A DNA stretch of 64,000 nt, taken from contig NZ_JARCJD010000005.1 in NCBI RefSeq assembly GCF_028890115.1, positions 81,880-145,879 of the forward strand, in the 5' to 3' direction. This document shows, piece after piece, positions 8,857-17,423 of the stretch. Source of the stretch: Phaeobacter sp. QD34_24. Lineage in GTDB: Bacteria > Pseudomonadota > Alphaproteobacteria > Rhodobacterales > Rhodobacteraceae. Made by a program: the position numbers and the translations under genes. Each line of letters starts with the position of its first letter. Position 1 is the stretch's first letter. Below the pieces are notes generated by a model. It was not told the DNA's origin, searched no databases, and was given only the letters and a program-made list of their open reading frames with translations.

Positions 8857-10041
8857 ATGACTGCACATGTGATGGTCGCCGGGGTGGGCATGACCAAATT
8901 CGCCAAGCCCGGCCAGAATGACCCCTATACGGAAATGGGCGCCGCCGCCGTGCGCGATGCGCTGGCGGATGCGGGTCTGCCCTATGATGCGGTGCAACAG
9001 GCCTATGCGGGCTATGTCTATGGCGACAGCACCTGCGGTCAGGCCGCTCTCTACAAGGTGGGCATGACCGGCATTCCGGTGATGAACGTCAACAACAATT
9101 GCTCAACCGGGTCGACCGCCCTGTTCATGGCGCGTCAGGCGGTGGAATCGGGTGCCGTCGACGTGGCGCTGGCGCTGGGGTTCGAACATATGCAACCCGG
9201 CGCGCTCACCTCGCATTGGACCGACCGACCCAGCCCCTTTGATGCCTTTGATGCGGAAACCGACGATCTGGTTGGCAATCCCCAGATCCCGCTGGCGCTG
9301 CGCTATTTCGGCGGCGCGGGCAAATCGCATATGGAGAAATACGGCTCCACCATGCTGGATCTGGCCCGCATCCGCGCCAAGGCCAGCCGCCACGCGGTGA
9401 ACAATCCGCTGGCCCTGTTCCGCAATGAGCTGACCCCCGAGGACGTGTTGGAAAGCCCCACGATCTGGGAGGGCGTGATGACCCGCCTGATGGCCTGCCC
9501 GCCCACCTGCGGCGCGGCCGCCGCGGTCGTGGTCAGCGAGGCTTACGCCAAGAAACACGGGCTGAGCGGCAATGTGCGCATCATCGGCCAGGCGATGACC
9601 ACCGATTACGCCAGCACCTTTGAAGACCACGACATGATGAAGGTCGTCGGCTATGACATGACCGCCGCTGCCTCCAAACAGGTGCAGGAGCAGACCGGCA
9701 TCGGCATCGACGATGTGGATGTGGTCGAGCTGCACGACTGTTTCGCCCATAACGAGATGATCACCTACGAAGGTCTTGGCCTCTGCCCCGAGGGCGGCGC
9801 GTCGAAGTTCATCGCCGATGGCGACAACACCTATGGCGGCAAATATGTGACCAACCCCTCGGGCGGTCTCTTGTCCAAAGGGCACCCGCTGGGCGCCACT
9901 GGTCTTGCGCAATGCTACGAGCTGACTCGTCAGCTGCGCGGCACCGCAGGCAGCACGCAGGTAGAAGGTGCCCGCACCGCGCTGCAGCACAACCTTGGTC
10001 TGGGCGGTGCCTGCGTCGTCACCATGTATCAGGCGCAGTGA
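8857..10041 (+). CDS. SCP-x-type thiolase (acetyl-CoA acetyltransferase)
   Basis: A 394-aa thiolase-fold protein of the lipid-transfer/SCP-x thiolase branch, predicted to cleave a 3-ketoacyl-CoA at the end of a beta-oxidation cycle. The nucleophilic Cys82 lies in NVNNNCSTGSTAL. ELHDCFAHNEM and GGLLSKGHPLGATG (His343) supply the remaining active-site elements. SCP-x thiolases accept 2-methyl-branched substrates, which fits the racemase-like gene downstream. It is the first gene of the operon 8857-14074, with GGAG 7 nt before the ATG. Confidence 0.92.
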   Translation: MTAHVMVAGVGMTKFAKPGQNDPYTEMGAAAVRDALADAGLPYDAVQQAYAGYVYGDSTCGQAALYKVGMTGIPVMNVNNNCSTGSTALFMARQAVESGAVDVALALGFEHMQPGALTSHWTDRPSPFDAFDAETDDLVGNPQIPLALRYFGGAGKSHMEKYGSTMLDLARIRAKASRHAVNNPLALFRNELTPEDVLESPTIWEGVMTRLMACPPTCGAAAAVVVSEAYAKKHGLSGNVRIIGQAMTTDYASTFEDHDMMKVVGYDMTAAASKQVQEQTGIGIDDVDVVELHDCFAHNEMITYEGLGLCPEGGASKFIADGDNTYGGKYVTNPSGGLLSKGHPLGATGLAQCYELTRQLRGTAGSTQVEGARTALQHNLGLGGACVVTMYQAQ

Positions 10042-10048
10042 GGCGGCG

Positions 10049-10495
10049 ATGATCGATACCTCATATGTCGGCCACGTGACCGATCCCTATTCGGTCACGG
10101 TCGAAAAAGGCCGGTTGCGGGATTTTGCCCGCGCCACCGGCCAGAGCGACCGCGTCTATCTGGATGAGGCAGCCGCGCAGGCGGCAGGCTATCGCGGCCT
10201 GCTGGCGCCGCCCACCTATCTGTTCTCGCTCGATCTGGACCGGGAAGATCCCTTCTACTTCATCACCCTTCTGAAGATCGACCTTGCGCGGGTCCTGCAT
10301 GGCGAGCAGGCCTTTACCTATGGCGCGCCGATCTGCGCCGGGGACACCGTGACACTCGTCAGCGAAGTCACCGATATCTACGCCAAGAAGGGCGGCGCCA
10401 TGGAGTTCGTGCATCTGAAGACCTCGGCCACCAACCAGCTGGGCGAGGATGCCGGCAGCATGACCCGCACCGTGATCGTGAGGCATCCGCAATGA
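10049..10495 (+). CDS. MaoC-like N-terminal dehydratase (FAS1-type hot dog)
   Basis: A 148-aa hot-dog-fold protein (VGHVTDPYSVTVEKGRLRDFARATG, then LAPPTYLFSLDLD and LARVLHGEQAFTYG). It is typical of the N-terminal half of double-hot-dog MaoC enoyl-CoA hydratases, where one subunit stabilises and the other catalyses. It starts 7 bp after the thiolase stop and overlaps the next MaoC gene by an ATGA overlap at 10492-10495, suggesting a heteromeric 2-enoyl-CoA hydratase with its partner. I chose the ATG at 10049; a longer frame would run into the thiolase gene. Confidence 0.88.
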   Translation: MIDTSYVGHVTDPYSVTVEKGRLRDFARATGQSDRVYLDEAAAQAAGYRGLLAPPTYLFSLDLDREDPFYFITLLKIDLARVLHGEQAFTYGAPICAGDTVTLVSEVTDIYAKKGGAMEFVHLKTSATNQLGEDAGSMTRTVIVRHPQ

Positions 10496-10902
10496 CAATG
10501 CCAACATATGCCGAGATCAAGGTGGGCGACCCGCTGCCGCCGCTGACCACCAAGGAAATCACCCGCACCACACTGGCGCTGTTTGCCGGGGCTTCGGGCG
10601 ATCACAACCCGATCCATATCGACATCGATTTCGCCAAAGCCGCTGGGATGCCCGACGTCTTTGCCCATGGCATGCTGAACATGGCCTATCTGGGCCGCCT
10701 GCTGACGGGATGGGTGCCGCAATCGGCCTTGCGGGAATTCACCACCCGTTTCGTGGCGATCACCCAGGTGCATGCGGTGATCACCTGCACCGGCAAGGTG
10801 GTGGAAAAACGCGACGGCAATCTGGTGGCGCTGGAAATCGAGGCTGCCGATCAGAACGGCGAGGTCAAACTGGCCGGAACCGCGCTGATCGAGCTGCCAT
10901 AA
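10492..10902 (+). CDS. MaoC-family (R)-enoyl-CoA hydratase subunit
   Basis: A 136-aa hot-dog hydratase carrying the catalytic hydratase-2 motif in LFAGASGDHNPIHIDIDFAKAAG (Asp-His dyad, with the expected downstream Asn), followed by FAHGMLNMAYLGRLLTGW. Predicted to hydrate the 2-enoyl-CoA made by the operon's dehydrogenase. Translationally coupled to the upstream non-catalytic MaoC-like subunit. Confidence 0.93.
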   Translation: MTMPTYAEIKVGDPLPPLTTKEITRTTLALFAGASGDHNPIHIDIDFAKAAGMPDVFAHGMLNMAYLGRLLTGWVPQSALREFTTRFVAITQVHAVITCTGKVVEKRDGNLVALEIEAADQNGEVKLAGTALIELP

Positions 10903-10921
10903 AGACAAAGGACGAGACTCA

Positions 10922-11749
10922 ATGAGCAAACTTGCAGGCAAGACCGCCTATGTCACCGGCGCAGGCCGTGGCATCGGCCGCTCCATCGCGCTGAAACTGG
11001 CGGAAGACGGTGCCAATGTGGTGCTGAACGATCTGGATGCCGAACCGGCGAACGAGGTAGTCGCCGAAATCGAAGCCATGGGCGGCAAGGCCCTGGCCGT
11101 TGCGGGCTCGGTCACCGCCGCCGGCTTTGCCGAGGATTTCATCCAAGGCGGGATCGACAAGTTCGGCGGCGTCGACATCATCGTCAACAACGCGGGCTAC
11201 ACTTGGGACAGCTTCATCGGCAAGATGAGCGACGAGCAGTTCGATGCCATGATTGATGTGCACCTGAAGGCGCCCTTCCAGATCCTGCGCGCTGCCGCCC
11301 CCTTCATTTCGCAAGCCGCCGCTCAGGAGGCCGCCGAAGGGCGCGAGGTCTTCCGCAAGGTGGTCAATATCTCGTCCATCTCGGGCACCGGCGGCAACGC
11401 CGGTCAGGCCAACTACTCGGCCGCGAAATCCGGCGTCGTCGGCCTGACCAAGACCATGGCCAAGGAGTGGGGCCGCTTCAAGGTGAACGTGAACGCCGTG
11501 GCCTTCGGCATGATCTCCACCCGCCTGACCGAAGCCACCGACGAGAAGAAATCGATCGAGGTCGAAGGCAACAAGATCGGCATCGGCATCCCCAAGAAAC
11601 TGGTGCAGGGCATGGAGATGATGATCCCCCTGGGCCGCGCAGGCACGCCGGAAGAGGCCGCGGGCGGCGTCTATCTCTTCTGCATTCCCGAAAGCAACTA
11701 TGTCTCGGGCCAGACCCTGATCGTGGGCGGCGGCCTGTCGGGCACCTGA
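10922..11749 (+). CDS. SDR family 3-hydroxyacyl-CoA dehydrogenase (FabG-like)
   Basis: A 275-aa classical SDR with TGAGRGIG (about 12-19), NNAG, the catalytic Ser in NISSISG and the YxxxK motif NYSAAKSG. Expected to oxidise the 3-hydroxyacyl-CoA in this operon using NAD(P)+. A lid insertion between the active site and the C-terminus (around GNKIGIGIPKKLVQGMEMM) is larger than in FabG and may shape a bulky substrate pocket. It follows the MaoC gene by 19 bp. Confidence 0.92.
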   Translation: MSKLAGKTAYVTGAGRGIGRSIALKLAEDGANVVLNDLDAEPANEVVAEIEAMGGKALAVAGSVTAAGFAEDFIQGGIDKFGGVDIIVNNAGYTWDSFIGKMSDEQFDAMIDVHLKAPFQILRAAAPFISQAAAQEAAEGREVFRKVVNISSISGTGGNAGQANYSAAKSGVVGLTKTMAKEWGRFKVNVNAVAFGMISTRLTEATDEKKSIEVEGNKIGIGIPKKLVQGMEMMIPLGRAGTPEEAAGGVYLFCIPESNYVSGQTLIVGGGLSGT

Positions 11750-11808
11750 TGTGAAACAGGGCCTGCTCTCCCCAGGGGGCGGGCCATCAAGAGGGGGGAG
11801 ACGACATC

Positions 11809-12900
11809 ATGCTGCAAGGCACCCGCATTATCGAGGTCGAGGGTCTTGGCCCCGGCCCATTCGCTGCGATGACACTGGCCGATATGGGCGCCGATGTGAT
11901 CTGCATCCACCGCAAGGGCGGCGGTGTCACCCCCGGCATGCCGGAACGTTCGGTACTGGATCGCGGCAAACGCTCGATCGCGCTGGACCTGAAGGATCCC
12001 GACGATATCGAGACCTTCATGGCCCTGGTGGAAACGGCCGACGGTCTGATCGAGGGTTTTCGCCCCGGCGTGATGGAGAAACTCGGCATCGGGCCTGAGG
12101 CCTGCCATGCCGTGAACCCGAGCCTTGTCTTTGGCCGCATGACTGGCTGGGGCCAGGACAGCGCCCTCTCTCATGCCGCCGGGCATGATCTGAACTATAT
12201 CTCCCTGTCCGGCGCGCTCTGGTACGGATCGAACCCCGGCGATACGCCGCTGACGCCTGCCACGCTGGTTGGTGATATCGGCGGCGGCGCCATGTATCTG
12301 GTGGCGGGCATGTTGGCCGGGATCCTGCGCGCCCGCACCAGCGGCGAAGGATGTGTTGTCGATGCGGCGATCTATGACGGATCGGCCCATATGATGAACC
12401 TGTTGATGAGCATCCGTCAGGCCGGAAACTTTGCTGATGCGCGGGGCCAGAACCTGCTGGATGGTCCGCACTGGAGCCGCACCTACGCCTGCGCCGATGG
12501 CGGTTTCATGTCGGTGCAATGTCTTGAGCCGAAGTTCTATGCCCAGTTCCTGGATCTGATGGGCCTTGCGGAGGATCCCGAATTCCAGCGCCAGTTCGAC
12601 AAGGCGCTCTGGCCTGCCCTGACCGGGTGCCTGGCCGGGACCTTCGCCAGCCAGCCCCGCGATCACTGGGCGGGGATCTTCGAAGGCACCGATGCCTGCG
12701 TCGCGCCTGTGCTCAGCCCCGGCGAGGCGCTGACACACCCCATGAATGCCCGCGGCACCTGGGTCGAAGCCCATGGCGCGCTGCAGGCCGCCCCGGCACC
12801 GCGATTCTCTGGCACTGGCGACTGGACCGCGCCCGAAAGCCCCGCACGGGGGCAGCACGCAGATGAAATCCTGGCCGAACTGGGCCGCAAGAAGGACTGA
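11809..12900 (+). CDS. CaiB/BaiF family protein, alpha-methylacyl-CoA racemase-like
   Basis: A 363-aa class III CoA-transferase-fold protein. It carries the features of alpha-methylacyl-CoA racemase (AMACR/MCR) rather than a transferase: AAGHDLNYISLSGAL with His126 and VGDIGGGA with Asp156, the same positions as the catalytic pair of Mycobacterium MCR (established knowledge). That enzyme interconverts (2R)- and (2S)-2-methylacyl-CoA so that beta-oxidation can proceed. GGAG lies 8 nt before the ATG. A CoA-transferase function remains possible. Confidence 0.85.
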   Translation: MLQGTRIIEVEGLGPGPFAAMTLADMGADVICIHRKGGGVTPGMPERSVLDRGKRSIALDLKDPDDIETFMALVETADGLIEGFRPGVMEKLGIGPEACHAVNPSLVFGRMTGWGQDSALSHAAGHDLNYISLSGALWYGSNPGDTPLTPATLVGDIGGGAMYLVAGMLAGILRARTSGEGCVVDAAIYDGSAHMMNLLMSIRQAGNFADARGQNLLDGPHWSRTYACADGGFMSVQCLEPKFYAQFLDLMGLAEDPEFQRQFDKALWPALTGCLAGTFASQPRDHWAGIFEGTDACVAPVLSPGEALTHPMNARGTWVEAHGALQAAPAPRFSGTGDWTAPESPARGQHADEILAELGRKKD

Positions 12901-12904
12901 AGCC

Positions 12905-14074
12905 ATGACAGCCCAAACGACAGCGCATGTCTCACCCTGGATGAATGACGAGCTCACGATGCTGCAGGACAGCTGCCGCAGCTTTTTCACCGCCGAGATG
13001 ACCCCGCACGAGGAACGCTGGCAGAAACAGGGCCATATCGACCGGGAGTTCTGGAACAAGGCCGGGGAGTTCGGCCTGCTCTGCGCCAGCGTCCCCGAGG
13101 AATATGGCGGCATGGGCGGCGATTTCCGCCACGAGGCGGTGATCACCACCGAACAGTTCCGCGCCGCCGGGTTTTCCGGCTTTGGCAACTCGGTCCACAG
13201 CCAGATCTGTGCAGGCTATATCCTCGACTACGGCACCGAGGATCAGAAGCGGCGCTGGCTGCCCAAGATGGCCAGCGGCGAAATGGTCTGCGCCATCGCC
13301 ATGACCGAACCCGGCACCGGGTCGGACCTGCAGAACATCAAGACAAATGCCCTGCGGGACGGCAACGACTATGTGCTCAGCGGCTCCAAGACCTTCATCA
13401 CCAATGGCCAGCAGGCCGATCTCGTCATCGTGGTCTGCAAGACCGATCCCGCGCTTGGCGCCAAGGGGATCTCGCTTCTGGTGGTGGAAACCGAGGGCGC
13501 CGACGGGTTCGCCCGTGGCCGCAACCTGGAAAAACTGGGCCTCAAGAGCCAGGACACATCGGAGCTGTTCTTTGACGATGTGCGCGTGCCGCCCGAGAAC
13601 CTGCTAGGCGGGGTCGAGGGACAGGGGTTCTACCAGCTGATGAAGGCGCTGCCGCAGGAACGGCTGGTGATCGCCCTGGGGGCTGCCGCCGTGATCGAGA
13701 GGGCGCTGGAGGACACCGTCGCCTATACCTCGGAGCGGCGCGCCTTTGGGCAAGCCCTGATCGAGATGCAGAACACCCGCTTCAAACTGGCCGAGGCCAA
13801 GACCATCGCCCATATCGCCCGGGTGTTCCTGGATGACTGCGTCACCAAGCACCTGCGCGGAGAGCTGGACGCCGCCACCGCTTCGATGGCGAAATGGTGG
13901 GTGACGCAGATGCAATGCGACGTGGTCGACGAATGCCTGCAGCTGCATGGCGGCTACGGCTACATGCTGGAATACCCGATCGCCAATATGTACGCCGATG
14001 CCCGCGTGCAGAAGATCTACGGCGGCTCCAACGAGATCATGAAGGAACTGATCGCCCGCACCCTGACGCAATAG
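12905..14074 (+). CDS. Acyl-CoA dehydrogenase
   Basis: A 389-aa FAD-dependent acyl-CoA dehydrogenase. It has the middle-domain motif CAIAMTEPGTGSDLQNIKT, SGSKTFITNG, and the C-terminal VDECLQLHGGYGYMLEYPI and IYGGSNEIMKELIAR. The YGGSNEI form lacks the MCAD-type Glu at that place, as in long/branched-chain members whose base lies elsewhere. It starts 4 bp after the racemase-like gene, with AAGGA 8 nt upstream. It would introduce the alpha-beta double bond, the first step of the cycle encoded by this operon. Confidence 0.94.
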   Translation: MTAQTTAHVSPWMNDELTMLQDSCRSFFTAEMTPHEERWQKQGHIDREFWNKAGEFGLLCASVPEEYGGMGGDFRHEAVITTEQFRAAGFSGFGNSVHSQICAGYILDYGTEDQKRRWLPKMASGEMVCAIAMTEPGTGSDLQNIKTNALRDGNDYVLSGSKTFITNGQQADLVIVVCKTDPALGAKGISLLVVETEGADGFARGRNLEKLGLKSQDTSELFFDDVRVPPENLLGGVEGQGFYQLMKALPQERLVIALGAAAVIERALEDTVAYTSERRAFGQALIEMQNTRFKLAEAKTIAHIARVFLDDCVTKHLRGELDAATASMAKWWVTQMQCDVVDECLQLHGGYGYMLEYPIANMYADARVQKIYGGSNEIMKELIARTLTQ

Positions 14075-14090
14075 CGCCAGGGGCATCGGG

Positions 14091-14252
14091 TCAGCCGTCC
14101 TTCTGGGCGGCGGCCTTCTTCATCCGGGCCAGCAACTCGGCCTTGCTCTCACGCTTGCTATAGGGGTTCTTCTCGGTTCCCTTGGCATTGTGCTCGCTAT
14201 GCCGGGGCGCGTTGCGGCCCAGTTTTGGGCCGCCCTGTTTGCCGTAATCCAT
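14091..14252 (-). CDS. Small conserved basic protein, 53 aa
   Basis: A 53-residue frame starting MDYGKQGGPKLGRN and ending MKKAAAQKDG. It is rich in Lys/Arg and Gly with no hydrophobic segment, so probably cytosolic. It lies 39 bp downstream of hemE... in genome orientation it is immediately 5'-adjacent to hemE's stop on the same strand, and convergent with the dehydrogenase gene. Codon usage (GC-rich third positions) matches neighbours, supporting a real gene. I recall similar short proteins in Rhodobacteraceae but can assign no function. Confidence 0.65.
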   Translation of the reverse strand: MDYGKQGGPKLGRNAPRHSEHNAKGTEKNPYSKRESKAELLARMKKAAAQKDG

Positions 14253-14291
14253 TGTCCACTCACATCCTGTCTGAAATGCTGCGACGCGCGA

Positions 14292-15326
14292 TCAGCCCTC
14301 GCGGACCGTGTCGATCATCAGCTGCACGTTGTCCGGGTTTGCATCGGGTGTGATGCCGTGGCCCAGGTTGAAGATATGCGGCCCACCGCGCAAGGCGTTG
14401 ACGATATGGCGGGTCTCGTCGATCAGCTCCTGACCGCCGGTCACCATGTGGCGCGAGGCAAGGTTGCCCTGCACGCAGCCATCCACCTGCACATGTTCCG
14501 CAACCCACTCGGGCGTCACCGAGTTGTCCACTGCAACGCAATCGACACCGGTCGCCTTGGCAAAGCCGATATAGCCCTCGCCCGCCTCGCGCGGGAAACC
14601 GATGACCGGAATGCCCGGGTGGCGTTCTTTCAGCGCAGCGGTGATCTGGCGGCAGGGTTCCAGCGCGTAGTTCTGGAAGTCCTCGCCTTTCAGCGATCCC
14701 GCCCAGCTGTCAAAGATCTTGACCACCTCGGCGCCCGCCTCGATCTGTTTTGACAGGTAATCGATGGTCGCCTCGGTGATCCGCGCCAGAAGGGATTCGA
14801 ACAACGGACGGTTTTCCGCCTTCAGCGCGTGCGCTGGTCCCTGATCCGGGGTGCCGCGTCCCGCGATCATATAGGTCGCCACGGTCCAGGGCGCCCCGGC
14901 AAAACCGATCAGCGCCGTCTCGCTCGGGAGTTCCCGTTTCAGGATCTTCAGGGTCTCGTAGATCGGGTTCAGCGTCTCGTGAATGTCGCTGACCGGTCCC
15001 AGCTTGGCAAAATCCGCATCGGTGGTGATGGTGGACAGGCGCGGGCCTTCGCCGGTCACGAACCACAGATCGGCGCCCAGCGCCTGCGGCACCAGAAGGA
15101 TATCGGCAAACAGGATCGCCGCATCGAACCCGTAGCGGCGGATCGGCTGCAGGGTGACCTCGGCCGCCAGTTCGGAATTGTAGCACAGCGACAGGAAATC
15201 CCCGGCCTCGGCACGTGTTGCGCGATATTCCGGCAGATAGCGACCGGCCTGGCGCATCATCCAGATCGGCGGCACATGCTGTTTTTCACCTGCCAATGCG
15301 CGCAGCAGTTTCTTCTGTTCGGCCAT
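14292..15326 (-). CDS. hemE: Uroporphyrinogen decarboxylase
   Basis: Decarboxylates the four acetate side chains of uroporphyrinogen III to give coproporphyrinogen III, in the cytosol. The 344 aa match the family. Signature 1 [17 protein letters not shown] is near the N-terminus and signature 2 [18 protein letters not shown] near residue 130. Catalytic Asp is expected in [10 protein letters not shown]. It is divergent from hemC across 111 bp, a pairing that concentrates early tetrapyrrole steps. GAGGG precedes the start. Confidence 0.97.
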   Translation of the reverse strand: MAEQKKLLRALAGEKQHVPPIWMMRQAGRYLPEYRATRAEAGDFLSLCYNSELAAEVTLQPIRRYGFDAAILFADILLVPQALGADLWFVTGEGPRLSTITTDADFAKLGPVSDIHETLNPIYETLKILKRELPSETALIGFAGAPWTVATYMIAGRGTPDQGPAHALKAENRPLFESLLARITEATIDYLSKQIEAGAEVVKIFDSWAGSLKGEDFQNYALEPCRQITAALKERHPGIPVIGFPREAGEGYIGFAKATGVDCVAVDNSVTPEWVAEHVQVDGCVQGNLASRHMVTGGQELIDETRHIVNALRGGPHIFNLGHGITPDANPDNVQLMIDTVREG

Positions 15327-15437
15327 GGGATCCCTCGCTTGTCTCTGGCTTACTGAGGTCTAGCCAAAGCGGCAAATTGTCAAGGGCAGTGAGCCTCATG
15401 CTTGTCACGGCATAATGTCGCGAATAAAGGTTCTGAC

Positions 15438-16397
15438 ATGACACAGAACCTGCCCTCCCCCGCCTCGCCCCTGAAGATCGGCACCCGTGGATCGCCCCTG
15501 GCGCTGGCCCAGGCGCATGAGACGCGCGATCGTCTGGCCGCCGCATTCGACCTGCCGCAGGACGCGTTCGAGATCGTGGTGATCAAGACGACCGGCGACA
15601 ATCAGGCGCTGATCGCGGCGGATCGCCCGCTGAAGGAGATCGGCAACAAGGGTCTGTTCACCAAGGAAATCGAAGAGGCCATGCTGAGTGGCGGCATCGA
15701 CATTGCCGTTCACTCGATGAAGGACATGCCGGTGGCGCAGCCCGAAGGGCTGGTACTGGATTGCTACCTGCCGCGCGAGGACGTGCGCGATGCCTTTGTC
15801 TCTCCCAGCCTGTCTTCCATCGCCGATCTGGCACCGGGGGCGGTGGTGGGCACCTCCTCCCTGCGGCGGCGTGCGCAGCTGCTGAACCGGCGTCCCGACC
15901 TGCAGGTGGTCGAGTTCCGCGGCAACGTGCAGACCCGGCTGAAGAAGCTGGCCGATGGCGTGGCCGATTGCACCTTCCTTGCCATGGCGGGCCTCAACCG
16001 CCTAGGCATGAGCGATGTCCCCGCAACCGGCATCGATACGGATGACATGCTGCCCGCCGTGGCGCAGGGGGCCATCGGCATTGAACGGCGCGAAGGGGAC
16101 AGCCGCGCGGCCGATATGCTGGCGGCCATCCACGACCTGGAAACCGCCCAGCGCCTGGGGGCGGAACGCGCCTTCCTGGCGGCGCTGGATGGCTCCTGCG
16201 AAACGCCGATTGCGGGACTGGCGGAACTGGACGGCAGCACCCTGCGCCTGCGCGGCGAAGTGCTGCGTCCCGATGGCTCAGAAGCCCTGCAGGATGCCCA
16301 GAGCTGCGCCATCGAGGACGGCCCAGCCCTGGGTCGCGAAATGGCTGCGAAACTGCTGGCGCAGGCCGGAACAGGCTTCTTTGACTGGCGCGGGTAA
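15438..16397 (+). CDS. hemC: Hydroxymethylbilane synthase (porphobilinogen deaminase)
   Basis: Polymerises four porphobilinogens to hydroxymethylbilane. The 319 aa include KIGTRGSPLALAQA at the N-terminus, HSMKDMP, VGTSSLRRRAQLLNRRPDL, EFRGNVQTRL and the dipyrromethane-cofactor Cys in LDGSCETPIAG. The start at 15438 (MTQNLPSPASPL) has AAGG 8 nt upstream; a GTG/ATG-like extension 12 codons earlier lacks family similarity. The next gene (desaturase) is 74 bp downstream. Confidence 0.97.
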   Translation: MTQNLPSPASPLKIGTRGSPLALAQAHETRDRLAAAFDLPQDAFEIVVIKTTGDNQALIAADRPLKEIGNKGLFTKEIEEAMLSGGIDIAVHSMKDMPVAQPEGLVLDCYLPREDVRDAFVSPSLSSIADLAPGAVVGTSSLRRRAQLLNRRPDLQVVEFRGNVQTRLKKLADGVADCTFLAMAGLNRLGMSDVPATGIDTDDMLPAVAQGAIGIERREGDSRAADMLAAIHDLETAQRLGAERAFLAALDGSCETPIAGLAELDGSTLRLRGEVLRPDGSEALQDAQSCAIEDGPALGREMAAKLLAQAGTGFFDWRG

Positions 16398-16471
16398 CGC
16401 GTCCTGACGCCACGCCCTTCTTGACCGGAGCGCCCCTGCCCTGAACACTTCGGGGCGGGAGGACTGCGATC

Positions 16472-17416
16472 ATGACACCGGGAAAGACCTATCTCACTTC
16501 GGATGAAATCCGCCCCCTGGCCGAACGATCAGACTTGATGGGGCTGTGGCTGCTCATGCATTGCTGGGGCACCATCGCACTGGCGCTGACGCTGTTTGCG
16601 CTCTGGCCCAATCCCTTGACCTTTGTGCTGGCAATCATGGTGATCGGCTCGCGCCAGCTGGGGCTGGCGATCCTGATGCATGAGGCCGCGCATAACGCCC
16701 TGTTCAAGACCCGCCGCCTGAACGAGATCGCCGGAGACTGGCTCTGCGGGCGGCCGATCCTGGCCGATCTTGCCGCCTATCGGCACTATCACCTGACCCA
16801 CCACCGCTTTACCCAGACCGAGAAGGACCCGGATCTGGTGCTCTCGGCCAAGTTTCCCACCTCCCGCGCCTCCCTGCGGCGCAAGTTCACCCGTGATCTG
16901 ACCGGGCAGACCGGGATCAAGCAGCTGGTCGGGCAAATCCTGATGTCGCTGCAACTGGCCGGGGATGAGGATGCGATCAAGGCGGCCAATTCCGATTTCG
17001 CCCAAAGCTTCAAGGCGCCGCGCCTCTGGGGGGCACTGCCAGTCTTTCTTGGCATCACCCTTCTGTTCAGCCTGATCGGAGACTGGTGGTGGGGGCTGGC
17101 CTTCTGGCTGCTGCCCTATCTGACCTGGTTCCAGTTCGTGCTGCGAGTGCGCAACATTGCCGAGCATGGCGCCACGGAACAGTCCGAGAATCCGCTGCAG
17201 AACGTGCGTACCACACGGGCCGGACCGATCGCCCGGCTGCTTGTGGCGCCCTATTGGGTGAACTACCACCTGGAGCATCACATGGTGATGCATGTGCCCT
17301 GCTGGCAGTTGAAATCCATGCACGCCCTCCTGTTGGACAAGGGGCTGGGAGAGCAGATGCGCATTGCACGCAGCTATGGTCAGGCCCTATCAGAGGCAGG
17401 CTGGCGCCGCGCCTGA
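16472..17416 (+). CDS. Membrane fatty acid desaturase
   Basis: A 314-aa integral-membrane di-iron desaturase with the three histidine boxes HEAAH (70-74), HYHLTHH (105-111) and HLEHH (near 270), and hydrophobic segments between them. Related proteins desaturate or hydroxylate acyl chains or carotenoids; the regiospecificity cannot be read from sequence. A GGAGG lies 9 nt before the ATG. It follows hemC in the same direction and is convergent with the GH25 gene, 7 bp between stops. Confidence 0.9.
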   Translation: MTPGKTYLTSDEIRPLAERSDLMGLWLLMHCWGTIALALTLFALWPNPLTFVLAIMVIGSRQLGLAILMHEAAHNALFKTRRLNEIAGDWLCGRPILADLAAYRHYHLTHHRFTQTEKDPDLVLSAKFPTSRASLRRKFTRDLTGQTGIKQLVGQILMSLQLAGDEDAIKAANSDFAQSFKAPRLWGALPVFLGITLLFSLIGDWWWGLAFWLLPYLTWFQFVLRVRNIAEHGATEQSENPLQNVRTTRAGPIARLLVAPYWVNYHLEHHMVMHVPCWQLKSMHALLLDKGLGEQMRIARSYGQALSEAGWRRA

Positions 17417-17423
17417 GCGCCAA

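Noticed and set aside
11698..13188. A 496-codon minus-strand frame over the racemase-like and dehydrogenase genes
   Set aside because: It is antisense to genes with family motifs and lies within one operon.
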